Shown here piece after piece: positions 52,997-60,609 of a stretch of DNA of 64,000 nucleotides. Under the pieces are notes generated by a model, which did no database searches, was not told the DNA's origin, and saw nothing but the letters and a program-made list of their open reading frames with translations. The number at the start of each line of letters is the position of its first letter. Within the stretch, counting starts at the first letter, position 1. The position numbers were made by a program, and so were the translations under genes. Source of the DNA: PALSA-911 sp963743035 (GTDB lineage Bacteria > Pseudomonadota > Alphaproteobacteria > Acetobacterales > Acetobacteraceae); assembly GCA_963743035.1 (NCBI GenBank), contig CAVUOB010000011.1, forward strand, positions 220,316 to 284,315, written 5' to 3'.

Positions 52997-53089
52997 GCGA
53001 CCGATCTTGCAAATGGTTGCAGGGCAGGCGGGTGGCTCGCGCCGGGGAGGCGTTGGCGCAGCACATACGCGAGGCCCCGCGCCGCGGAA

Positions 53090-53107
53090 GTGAAACTTCG
53101 GTGAAAG
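53090..53107 (-). promoter_or_regulatory. PhoB-box-like direct repeat upstream of the plcP-like gene
   Basis: On the minus strand CTTTCAC, four bases, then GTTTCAC form an 11-bp-phased direct repeat, 94-111 bases before the plcP-like ATG. The PhoB half-site consensus is CTGTCAT/C, so the halves match at 6 and 5 of 7 positions. It is the only phased repeat in the 302-base divergent gap to the lipid-kinase gene; the rest of the gap shows nothing else I can support. Confidence 0.4.
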
Positions 53108-53298
53108 CCAGGTTTTCCCTGGACTTACGGCAAGATCATGCAATCGCCGCTGAAACGTCATCGGAACGCAATGAAGGAATGTTAGGAGGGTAGCTTGTCG
53201 CGATGCCGGCTTGCTGTCGGGGATCGCGCATTCTGCCGCTGAACCTCCTTGTCCGATCCCGGGGAACCACATGGGTGCCGGAGAATGAACGTGGCGCG

Positions 53299-54171
53299 AT
53301 GATCGTCGTCTTCAATCCCGTGGCCGGAAGGCGGCGGGCGCAGCTGCTCTGGCGCGTGCTGGATGTGATGGTGGCGAACGGCATCCGCGTCGAGCTGGCG
53401 GAGACGACACGCCGCGGCCATGCCGAAGCGATCGCGCGTGCCGCCGTGCAGGCCGGCAAGACCCTGGTGGTCGCCGCCGGCGGGGACGGCACGATCGCGG
53501 AGGTGGCGAACGGCCTGATGGGTTCCGCCACCCGGCTCGGGGTGATCCCGCTCGGCACCGCCAACGTGCTCGCGCATGAGCTGGACCTGCCCTTCGCGCC
53601 GGCGGCGGTGGCGGCGGCGCTCGCCTTCGGGCGCACACGCCCGCTCTGGCCCGGCATCTGCTCGGGCGGCGAGCAGGCCACCCGGCTGTTCGTGCAGATG
53701 CTCGGGGTGGGGTTCGACGCGCATGTGGTGGCGCATCTTCCCCTGCCGCTGAAGCGCGCGATCGGCCGCAGCGCCTATGCGCTGCAGACCCTGCGCGAGC
53801 TGCCGCGCTACGATTTCGCGCCGATCCGGCTGCGGATCGACGGCGCCGAGATGGAGGCCGCCAGCGCCATCGTCAGCAAGGGCAGGTTGTACGCCGGCAC
53901 CTATCTGCTCGCGCCCGATGCCCTGTCCGGGGAGCCCGGGTTCTCCGTGGCGCTGTTCGAGCGGGCCGGCGCGTGGCCGGCGCTGATGTACGGCGCGGCG
54001 TTGCCGCTGGACCTGCTGCACCGCGCCCCCGGCGTGCGGCATCTGCGCGCCAGCCGGGTCGACTTCATCGGCAACCGCCGCGCGCTGGCGCAGGCGGACG
54101 GCGACCCGGTCGGCCACACGCCGCTCAGCGTGGCCGACGCGCCGGGACCGATCCAGGTGGTGGTGGGCTGA
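53299..54171 (+). CDS. Diacylglycerol/lipid kinase family protein (YegS-like)
   Basis: From the ATG at 53299 the protein has 290 residues. It shows the DAGK catalytic domain: FNPVAGRRRAQLL at the start, the nucleotide loop AAGGDGTIAEVANGLMG (GGDGT at 61-65), and LGVIPLGTANVLAHEL. These cytoplasmic kinases phosphorylate diacylglycerol, sphingosine-like or other lipids. It is divergent from the plcP-agt-like pair; a kinase that returns diacylglycerol to phosphatidic acid would oppose or recycle the PlcP product. No clear ribosome-binding site is seen at the chosen start. Confidence 0.85.
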   Translation: MIVVFNPVAGRRRAQLLWRVLDVMVANGIRVELAETTRRGHAEAIARAAVQAGKTLVVAAGGDGTIAEVANGLMGSATRLGVIPLGTANVLAHELDLPFAPAAVAAALAFGRTRPLWPGICSGGEQATRLFVQMLGVGFDAHVVAHLPLPLKRAIGRSAYALQTLRELPRYDFAPIRLRIDGAEMEAASAIVSKGRLYAGTYLLAPDALSGEPGFSVALFERAGAWPALMYGAALPLDLLHRAPGVRHLRASRVDFIGNRRALAQADGDPVGHTPLSVADAPGPIQVVVG

Positions 54172-54287
54172 CCGGCGCTCTTCCAACCGCGTAACGCCGA
54201 TCAAATGGTTTTGCGTCGTCACGGAAACGCCTAGGGTTTCCCCGGCCGCGCTGATTGCGCGGCAGCAAACCCAATGGGGAGTCGCTC

Positions 54288-55392
54288 ATGATCAAAAGAA
54301 AACTTCTGGGGGCCGTGGCCGCGATCGGCGTGACGCTGGCATTCGCCGCTTCCGCCAGCGCGCAGGTCAAGATCGCGGTCGCCGGGCCGATGACCGGCGA
54401 ATATGCCGCGTTCGGCCAGCAGATGAAGGCCGGCGCCGAGCAGGCCGTCGCCGACATCAACAAGGCCGGCGGCGTGCTCGGCCAGCAGATCTCGCTGGAG
54501 GTCGGCGACGACGCCTGCGATCCCAAACAGGCCGTGTCGGTCGCCAACCAGCTCGCCGGCAAGGGCGTGAAGCTGGTCGCGGGACATTTCTGCTCGTCGA
54601 GCTCGATCCCCGCCAGCAAGGTCTACGCGGAAGAAGGGGTGCTGCAGATCTCGCCGGCCTCCACCAACCCGACCTATACCGACGGCGGCGACTGGAACAC
54701 GTTCCGCACCTGCGGGCGTGACGACCAGCAGGGCCTGGTCGCCGGCAACTACATGGCCAAGCAGTTCCCCAACCGGAAGATCGCGATCCTGCACGACAAC
54801 ACCGCCTACGGCAAAGGACTCGCGGACGAAACCAAGAAGGCGCTCAACGCCGCCGGCGTGAAGGAGGTGATCTACACCGCCTATGTCCCCAAGGAGCGCG
54901 ACTACTCCGCCCTGGTCTCCCGCCTGAAGCAGGCCGGCGTGGAGGTGATCTATGTCGGCGGCTACCACACCGAGGCCGGGCTGATCCTGCGCCAGTCGCG
55001 TGAGCAGGGCATGAACGCGACGCTGGTCGGCGGCGACGCGCTGGTGACCAACGAGTTCTGGCAGATCGCCGGCGAGGCCGGGAACGGCACGCTGATGACC
55101 TTCGCCTCCGATCCGCGCCGCCGCCCGACCGCGGCCGCCGTGGTGAAGGAGTTCAAGGACAAGGGCGTCGATCCGGAAGGCTACGTCCTCTACACCTACG
55201 CCGCCATCCAGGTCTGGGCGGACGCGGCCAAGAAGGCCGGCACGCACGGATCCGAAGAAGGTCGCCGCCGCCATGCATGACGGCACCTGGAACACGGTGC
55301 TGGGCCCGATCACCTTCGACAAGAAGGGCGACGTGACGACGTCGGACTATGTCTTCTACATCTGGCATAACGGCAGCTACGCCGAGATGTGA
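54288..55392 (+). pseudogene. LivK-like branched-chain amino-acid-binding protein with one apparent +1 insertion near its 3' end
   Basis: The protein starts MIKRKLLGAVAAIGV with a Sec signal cleaved at about residue 25 (ASASA before QVKIAVAG). It then reads as a normal LivJ/LivK receptor (PMTGEYAAFGQQMKAGAEQA, VVGDDACDPKQA-like segment LEVGDDACDPKQA, FCSSSSIPASKVY, LVGGDALVTNEFW). At about 55249 one extra base, ACG-C-ACG, shifts the frame and would end the protein at 55280; skipping it restores KKVAAAMHDGTWNTVLGPI and ends YVFYIWHNGSYAEM at 55392, right before a terminator. The conserved tail in the shifted frame shows that the gene was recently, or is really, intact. Confidence 0.85.
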
Positions 55393-55404
55393 TCACGAAA
55401 ACCA

Positions 55405-55428
55405 GGGGCCCGGCGCGAGCCGGGCCCC
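55405..55428 (+). terminator. Rho-independent-type terminator after the LivK-like gene
   Basis: GGGGCCCGGC (55405-55414) pairs perfectly with GCCGGGCCCC (55419-55428) around GCGA, followed by TT. It begins 12 bases after the corrected stop, supporting 55392 as the true end of the receptor gene. Confidence 0.75.
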
Positions 55429-55449
55429 TTGCCTGCCAAGGACCACTGC

Positions 55450-55911
55450 ATGACGGCGCGGCCGTTTGGGATCGAGGACCCGCGCCTGGCGCAGGCGCTG
55501 CGGGCCTATGTGAAGCTGCTGCGCGCCAGCAAGGCCGTGCTCGGGCGCATCGAAAAGCGCCTGGCGCTGGACGGCCTGACCGCGACGCAGATCGGCGTGC
55601 TCGAAGGCATCCTGCATCTGGGGCCGCTGACCCAGCGCGAACTCGGCCGCAAGGTGCTGACCAGCGCCGGCAACATGACGGATATCATCGACAAGCTGGC
55701 CGCGCGCGGCCTGGTGGCCCGCACCCGCGCGCCACAGGACCGGCGCAGCGTGATCGTGGACCTGACGCCAGCCGGCCGCGAACTGATCGAAAACGTCTTT
55801 CCGCACCACGCCCAGGACATCGCCGCCGCCATGTCCGGCCTGAACCCGGCCGAAATGGACACCCTGGAAACCCTGCTGCGCAAACTCGGCCTGACCGCCG
55901 CCGGCGAGTGA
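55450..55911 (+). CDS. MarR-family transcriptional regulator
   Basis: The ATG at 55450 has AAGGA upstream and gives 153 residues. The winged helix is clear: LTATQIGVLEGILHLGPLTQ, RELGRKVLTSAGNMTDIIDKLAARGLV (quoted in parts) and the wing RTRAPQDRRSVIVDLTPAGREL. MarR proteins control efflux or catabolic genes in response to phenolic ligands. No obvious target adjoins it: upstream is the terminated LivK-like gene and downstream is a palindromic repeat with an insertion element, so a target gene may have been separated. Confidence 0.88.
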   Translation: MTARPFGIEDPRLAQALRAYVKLLRASKAVLGRIEKRLALDGLTATQIGVLEGILHLGPLTQRELGRKVLTSAGNMTDIIDKLAARGLVARTRAPQDRRSVIVDLTPAGRELIENVFPHHAQDIAAAMSGLNPAEMDTLETLLRKLGLTAAGE

Positions 55912-55919
55912 GCAAGACT

Positions 55920-56153
55920 GGGGCTTTGCCCCAAACCCCAGGAGGGGCGCTGCCCCTCCACCCCGCAAGGGGATGGTCATCCCCTTGACCCCTGTCAGTT
56001 TGGTTTGTTGAGAAGAGGGCCCAACCGACGTAGCCGTTGATCGGCTACGTCATGGCCCTCTTCTCAACAAACCAGTCCGAGGGGTTGAGGGGACGACTGT
56101 CCCCTGCAGGGGTGCAGGGGCAGAGCGCCCTGCCGGGGTCTGGGGCGGAGCCC
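55920..56153. repeat. Large imperfect palindrome PAL-A abutting IS copy 1
   Basis: About 234 bases form nested inverted repeats. The outer ends read GGGGCTTTGCCCC and GGGGCGGAGCCCC. The middle holds TTTGTTGAGAAGAGGGCC pairing with GGCCCTCTTCTCAACAAA, and the centre is GACGTAGCCG-TTGAT-CGGCTACGTC. Each outer arm also contains its own small hairpins. The same element occurs at 57477-57705 and 62451-62677. It encodes no credible protein. The right end is joined directly to the end of the insertion element at 56154. Confidence 0.85.
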
Positions 56154-57477
56154 CATAAGCGCGAACTTACCGGGTTATTCTCAGGTCTGCGCATTGTAGG
56201 GTCCTCTGCCTTGGCGCCTCGGCCAGCGTGTGGCGCATGGCGTTGGTGGCCTGCCTGGTTCGCTTTCTTGGGGTTGGCAATATGGCCCTGACGAGGGTGC
56301 GATGGGCGATCTGCCAGGCGCGCCAGATGGACATTCGCCGGCAGCGGACGGCGGCCGGCTTAGGGGGGGAAACCGACAATCTCGCTGGCGATTTCGTCGG
56401 TCAATACAGCGACGATCCGTTGGGCCAGCAGCCAGGTCCGCGCCAGCGCGGGGTCCATCGCCGGCAGCCTGTCCAGGCCCCCCAGCGTCTTGAGCCGCTT
56501 GAAACCAAGCTCGATCTGCCAGCGGTTGCGATACATCTCGATGATGCGCTCCGCCGGCTGGGTCTGGGCCGATAGCGAGGTCGCCAGGATCAGATAGCCG
56601 GCGGCCGTGGTGGTGCGTGCGTCGAGCTTGTGGCCGCTCTTGCCCGCCTTGCGGGCCATCCGCTTGCGCTGCCGCTCGGCGTGTTCGGCCGGCATGGCCT
56701 GGATCACCAGCCGCAGCGGGGCGTCCACGCCTTTGAGGTAGACCGGATGCTCGGCCACGCCAGAGGATTGCGGTAGAAGCTGCAACAGGTCGATGCGCTG
56801 CCCCGTCGCGTCGAGCAGTCGCAAGGCGTTCCAGCCAATCCGGGTGATGAAGTCGGCCTTGGCCGCCAGCACCGCCGAGAAGTCGCGCACCCGCGCATAG
56901 CCGCGGTCCTGGATCACGGTTTGACCGGCTTGGATCTGCGTCCGGTCCACCCGTTCGGCGAGCTTGCCTTGGGTGAGAACCAGGTCGGCAAAGCAGCCCC
57001 GCCCGGGATCAAAGCGGGCATGCAGCCGCCAGTCGCTACCGGTGCTGCCCGGCGCGCAAACCACCGAGCCATCCACCAGCGCCAGGTTCAGCGCCGCTTC
57101 GCCGCAGGCCAGGCCTCGCCGCTGCTCCAGCAGACGCTGCAACAGATGCTCCAGCCAGTCGCCCATCTTGCGCAAACGCCCGAGCACACCCTTGTCGCTC
57201 AGCGCCACGATCGCCCCATCGCCGGCCATCGCCGCCGTCGTGCGCAACGACAAATGGCCGGGTCCATACATCAACGCCAAGCGAAGAAGGTCCTCCGCAC
57301 GGCGCACCTTTCGCACCCGCTGCAAGGCACCAAATGAGCGCGCGGTCGTCTCCAGATCGGCAACTTCGCTCAGACGCGAGACAATCGACGACCATTGGCC
57401 GTCTTCAAGGGAGGCTTCCATTCACCTTACGAATCACCCGCAATCGAGCCGACGCAAGCCTTAAATTCGCGCCTATG
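56154..57477 (-). mobile_element. IS4-family insertion sequence, copy 1 (1324 bp)
   Basis: The element is bounded by imperfect terminal inverted repeats: CATAAGCGCGAACTTACCGG at 56154 and, on the other strand, CATAGGCGCGAATTTAAGGC ending at 57477 (16 of 20 identical). A copy of exactly the same length lies in opposite orientation at 62677-64000. One transposase gene (56360-57421, minus strand) fills most of it; about 200 bases remain after the transposase stop. No direct target duplication is visible because both flanks are ends of the palindromic repeats PAL-A and PAL-B, which mirror one another. Confidence 0.88.
56360..57421 (-). CDS. IS4-family DDE transposase (copy 1)
   Basis: The 353-residue protein has the DDE residues in typical context: Asp117 in LNLALVDGSVVCAPGSTGSD, Asp172 in TVIQDRGYARVRDF, and the IS4 hallmark Y-x2-R-x3-E-x6-K in MYRNRWQIELGFKRLK (Tyr297, Arg300, Glu304, Lys311). 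The frame is complete, so the element is probably active or recently so. It differs from copy 2 at only a handful of residues (for example Ala3 versus Pro3 and Gly versus Ala in the KTLGGLDRLP segment). Confidence 0.93.
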   Translation of the reverse strand: MEASLEDGQWSSIVSRLSEVADLETTARSFGALQRVRKVRRAEDLLRLALMYGPGHLSLRTTAAMAGDGAIVALSDKGVLGRLRKMGDWLEHLLQRLLEQRRGLACGEAALNLALVDGSVVCAPGSTGSDWRLHARFDPGRGCFADLVLTQGKLAERVDRTQIQAGQTVIQDRGYARVRDFSAVLAAKADFITRIGWNALRLLDATGQRIDLLQLLPQSSGVAEHPVYLKGVDAPLRLVIQAMPAEHAERQRKRMARKAGKSGHKLDARTTTAAGYLILATSLSAQTQPAERIIEMYRNRWQIELGFKRLKTLGGLDRLPAMDPALARTWLLAQRIVAVLTDEIASEIVGFPP

Positions 57478-57705
57478 GGGCTCCGCCCCGAACCCCGGCA
57501 GGGCCCTGCCCTGCACCCGTGAGGGGACAGTCGTCCCCTCAACCCCTCAGACTGGTTTGTTGGGAAAGGGGGCGGAAGCGACGTAGCCGTTGATCGGCTT
57601 CGTCATGCCCCCTTTCCCAACAAACCAATTAGAATGGGTCAAGGGAACGAGTTCCCTTGCGGGGTGGAGGGGCAGCGCCCCTCCTGGGGTTTGGGGCAAA
57701 GCCCC
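57477..57705. repeat. Large imperfect palindrome PAL-B abutting IS copy 1
   Basis: About 229 bases with the same architecture as PAL-A but in mirrored order: GGGGCTCCGCCCC at the IS side and GGGGCAAAGCCCC at the far end. The central arms read TTTGTTGGGAAAGGGGGC and GCCCCCTTTCCCAACAAA. These differ from the PAL-A arms at several positions, yet both arms changed together so pairing is kept. It starts at the last base of IS copy 1 and ends 33 bases from the thiolase-like gene stop, where it could also act as a terminator. Confidence 0.85.
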
Positions 57706-57737
57706 AACCTTGCTTTCCGACCCACCCGCATCCGGGT

Positions 57738-58892
57738 TCACACCGTAGCGGCGGTGCCCAGGATGACGGTGGCCTGGGCTGACAGCACGCCGCCGTTGCC
57801 GTGCGCCAGCGCGGTGTTCGCGCCGCGCACCTGGCGCTCGCCGCACTCGCCGCGCAGCTGGCGCGTGGCCTCGATCAGCAGGAACAGCCCGTACATGCCG
57901 GGATGGCAGTAGGACAGACCGCCGCCATTGGTGTTCACCGCCAGCGACCCGCCGGGCGCGATACGCCCGCCGGAGACGAACGCCCCGCCCTCGCCCTTGG
58001 CGCAGAAGCCGAGGTCTTCGAGGAACAGGATCGTGTTGATGGTGAACGCGTCGTACAGCGCCAGCACGTCGATGTCCTTCGCCGCCAGCCCGGCCATCGC
58101 GTAGGCCTGGGCGCCGGACTGGATGGCGCCGGTATGGGTCAGGTCCGGCATCGAGGAGATGCTGGCATGGGTGATCGACTGCCCGCAGCCCAGCACATAG
58201 ACCGGCGGCTTCTTCAGCGATTTCGCCCGCTCCGCCGACGTCACGATCACCGCGCCGCCGCCATCGGTGACCAGGCAGCAATCGCGCACCGTGAACGGGT
58301 AGCTGACCGGACGCGCGGCCAGCACGTCGGCGATCGTGAGCGGCTTCTTCTCCCAGGCCGCCGGGTTCAGCTGCGCCCATTTCCGGGCGGCCACCGCCAC
58401 CTCGGCCAGCTGCTCGCGCGTGGTGCCGAATTCGTGCATGTGGCGCGATGCCGCCATGGCGTAGGCGCTGGCGGGCAGGAAGGGCTTGAACGGGGTTTCG
58501 TACGGATTGTATTCGCGCGCGGAGGCCGCGCGGCGGCCGACCGTGCGCTGGGTGCTGCCATAGGTGATGACCGCGACCGAGCACAGCCCCGCGGCGATCG
58601 CCGCCTGGGCGTGCGCCACATGCACCTCGAACGACGACCCGCCGACGATGGTGCTGTCGGTATAGGCGTTCGGCAGCCGCAGATACTCGGCCAGCGACAT
58701 CGCCGAGGTGCGCGCCTGCGTGGTGGCGCAGAACAGCCCGTCCACGTCCTTCAGCGTCAGGCCGCAATCGTCGAGCGCGCGGGCAATGCCCTGGGCCATG
58801 AGATCGAGCGGACTCATCAGCGCGGCGACCGCGCCGAGGTCCGATTCGGCGACGCCGACGATCGCTGCGCTGCCGCGTTGCAGGCCGTTCAT
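57738..58892 (-). CDS. Thiolase-like protein (SCP2-thiolase/Ltp aldolase type)
   Basis: The 384-residue protein has the thiolase fold pattern: AAIVGVAESDLG, LKDVDGLFCATTQ, GGSSFEVHVAHAQAAIAAGL, then DALALYDAF-type segment VLALYDAFTINTILFLED and the C-terminal VNTNGGGLSYCHPGMYG. The acylated cysteine of true thiolases is replaced (GGSSFE), so it should not perform normal thiolysis. This fits SCP2-type proteins that pair with a DUF35 partner, including the Ltp aldolases of sterol side-chain breakdown. Its start overlaps the stop of the DUF35 gene by 4 bases (58889-58892), strong evidence for a complex. Confidence 0.82.
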   Translation of the reverse strand: MNGLQRGSAAIVGVAESDLGAVAALMSPLDLMAQGIARALDDCGLTLKDVDGLFCATTQARTSAMSLAEYLRLPNAYTDSTIVGGSSFEVHVAHAQAAIAAGLCSVAVITYGSTQRTVGRRAASAREYNPYETPFKPFLPASAYAMAASRHMHEFGTTREQLAEVAVAARKWAQLNPAAWEKKPLTIADVLAARPVSYPFTVRDCCLVTDGGGAVIVTSAERAKSLKKPPVYVLGCGQSITHASISSMPDLTHTGAIQSGAQAYAMAGLAAKDIDVLALYDAFTINTILFLEDLGFCAKGEGGAFVSGGRIAPGGSLAVNTNGGGLSYCHPGMYGLFLLIEATRQLRGECGERQVRGANTALAHGNGGVLSAQATVILGTAATV

Positions 58893-59275
58893 TTCGCGTC
58901 TCCCGCGGGGGTGAAGACAGGATACGGCGGTTCCTCGCCTTCGGCGGGATGGACGCGGAACTTCACCCGCATGCCGATCTTCACGTCCATCGGCGCGATG
59001 TCCTCGACCCGGCTCATCAGCCGGAAGCCTTCATCGACGTCGACCAGCGCGACATTGAACGGCGCGCCCTGCTGCGGCTGCACCACGGTCGTCGCATGCA
59101 CGGTGCCGAGGCCGCCGCTGACGCGCCATTCCAGGTTTGCGCTGCCGGTGCGCGGGCAGATCACACGGGGGTAGAAGACCGCCTCGTTCGCGTCCGGGGA
59201 GAACTGGTAGGCCAGTTCCCCCTTTTCGAGATGGCTGAGATAGGTCGTCAGCGGCGATTCGGCCAATCGAGTCAT
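58889..59275 (-). CDS. DUF35 OB-fold partner protein, zinc ribbon degenerate
   Basis: The 128-residue protein has the DUF35 OB-fold pattern (GTVHATTVVQPQQGAPFNVALVDVDEGFRL, read in parts, and GMRVKFRVHPAEGEEPPYPVF). The usual N-terminal rubredoxin-like zinc ribbon would have four cysteines; only one cysteine (VICPRTGS) remains, so metal binding is probably lost. Such proteins bind and shape the acyl-CoA site of thiolase-like partners. It is upstream of, and overlaps, the thiolase-like gene. Confidence 0.8.
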   Translation of the reverse strand: MTRLAESPLTTYLSHLEKGELAYQFSPDANEAVFYPRVICPRTGSANLEWRVSGGLGTVHATTVVQPQQGAPFNVALVDVDEGFRLMSRVEDIAPMDVKIGMRVKFRVHPAEGEEPPYPVFTPAGDAK

Positions 59276-59305
59276 TCTTCTTCCCCCATGCTTGGTGGGG
59301 GAATG

Positions 59306-60004
59306 TTAGGCGGCAACCTCCACCACGACCAGTTCGGTATCCTCGGAGGCGACGATCGAGAGATCGGGCTCCTCGACAATGGCGGCGCCGTCGCGGGTGT
59401 TCACCTGCACGCCGTTCACCGTGACGGAGCCCTTGGCCGGCACCAGATACGCGGCACGGCCCAGGCGCAGCGGGATATGCGCGGTCTCGCCCTTGGCCAG
59501 CGTGCCCGCGATGATCGCCGCATCCGCGTTCAGCGGCAGCGCGCCGCTGCCGGCATCCTGCTCCCGGCCGCTGGCGAGCACGCTGAGCCCGTCGGTGCGG
59601 GGGAATTCGCGCGCGGCCCAGCCCGGCGCCGCGGCGGCACGGTCGGGCAGGATCCAGATCTGGAACAGCGTGGTGTCCGTGCTCTCCTTGTTCAGCTCGG
59701 CATGCACGATGCCGGTGCCGGCATGCATCACCTGCACGTCGCCCGCCTCGGTCCGGCCCTCGTTGCCCAGGCTGTCGCGATGGGTGATGGCGCCGGAGCG
59801 CACATAGGTGACGATCTCCATCTCCCGGTGCGGATGCGCGTCGAACCCGGTGCCGGGCGCGATGCGGTCGTCGTTCCACACCAGCAGGCGGCCGAAGCCC
59901 TGGCGCTTCGGATCGCGGTAATGGCCGAAGGAGAAATGGTGCTTGGCGTCCAGCCATTCGTTGCGGAAGGCGCCGAGCGTATTGAAGGGGCGGATGTCGA
60001 TCAT
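59306..60004 (-). CDS. Pirin-family bicupin protein
   Basis: The 232-residue protein starts IDIRPFNTLGAFRNEWLDAKHHFSFGHY and has the pirin metal-binding cupin motif FDAHPHREMEIVTYVRSGAI with a further histidine/glutamate pair in VMHAGTGIVHAELNKES. Pirins of this size include YhhW, which has quercetin 2,3-dioxygenase activity, and redox-sensing regulators. It is on the same strand as the DUF35/thiolase pair (30 bases upstream of the DUF35 gene) and may be co-transcribed. Physiological substrate unknown. Confidence 0.87.
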   Translation of the reverse strand: MIDIRPFNTLGAFRNEWLDAKHHFSFGHYRDPKRQGFGRLLVWNDDRIAPGTGFDAHPHREMEIVTYVRSGAITHRDSLGNEGRTEAGDVQVMHAGTGIVHAELNKESTDTTLFQIWILPDRAAAAPGWAAREFPRTDGLSVLASGREQDAGSGALPLNADAAIIAGTLAKGETAHIPLRLGRAAYLVPAKGSVTVNGVQVNTRDGAAIVEEPDLSIVASEDTELVVVEVAA

Positions 60005-60226
60005 GTCGGGAGATCCTCTCTGATCGTTCGATATCGAACGGTTGAGGCGAAGATGGTGCCCGGCCCCCGGTGCCGCAAGTGGTAAGCGACCCGCTCCCCT
60101 CCCCTATGCGCGCCTCACCCATGCGCGTCGACCATGCGACACAAATGATTGCTCCGGTCCGGCCATCGGATCATGATCCCGCCCCGACCAGCCCCGATGA
60201 TTCGGCTGATACCGGCGGAGGGCCGC

Positions 60227-60478
60227 ATGACCGACACGCTCACCCCACTGATCCTGGATTTCCTGGAATGGCTGGCCGCCCGGCCAAGATCCTATGCCGA
60301 GGTGATGGATATCTGGCGCACCTCCTGCCCGCGGCTGACGGTGTGGGAGGACGCGATCGACCAGGGGCTGGTCATCCCCACCCGTGCGGCGGATCGGGAA
60401 TTGCGGGTCGGTCTGACACCGCAAGGCCAGGATTTCCTCGCCGCCCATGGCCGGGCGCGGGCGCTGGCCGAGGCCTGA
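60227..60478 (+). CDS. Small winged-helix-like protein, unknown function
   Basis: From the ATG at 60227 the product has 83 residues (TDTLTPLILDFLEWLAARPR, SYAEVMDIWRTSCPRLTVWE, DAIDQGLV, LTPQGQDFLAAHG). The helix pattern with a C-terminal LTPQG-x2-FL segment looks like a compact winged helix, as in small transcription-factor-like proteins. I recognise the type as a conserved hypothetical in alphaproteobacteria but cannot name a function. It is divergent from pirin and precedes the phosphatase gene by 131 bases, which contain the PhoB-box-like repeat. Confidence 0.6.
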   Translation: MTDTLTPLILDFLEWLAARPRSYAEVMDIWRTSCPRLTVWEDAIDQGLVIPTRAADRELRVGLTPQGQDFLAAHGRARALAEA

Positions 60479-60535
60479 TCCCGGTCCCCAGGGGCGTGAA
60501 CAGCAGGGGCGCGCCGGTTCAACGCTGGGCGACTT

Positions 60536-60553
60536 TTGTCACCATCTTGTCAC
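60536..60553 (+). promoter_or_regulatory. PhoB-box-like direct repeat upstream of the secreted phosphatase gene
   Basis: TTGTCAC (60536-60542), four bases, then TTGTCAC (60547-60553) give an identical 7-N4-7 repeat, each half matching the PhoB half-site CTGTCAT/C at 6 of 7 positions with the latter ending. It ends 56 bases before the phosphatase ATG, a suitable promoter distance. PhoB control under phosphate limitation is inferred. Confidence 0.55.
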
Positions 60554-60609
60554 ATGACGAGTTGGCCGTGGCACGCTAGCGGACAGGCTCTGCGTAGGAG
60601 ACTCCCGAC

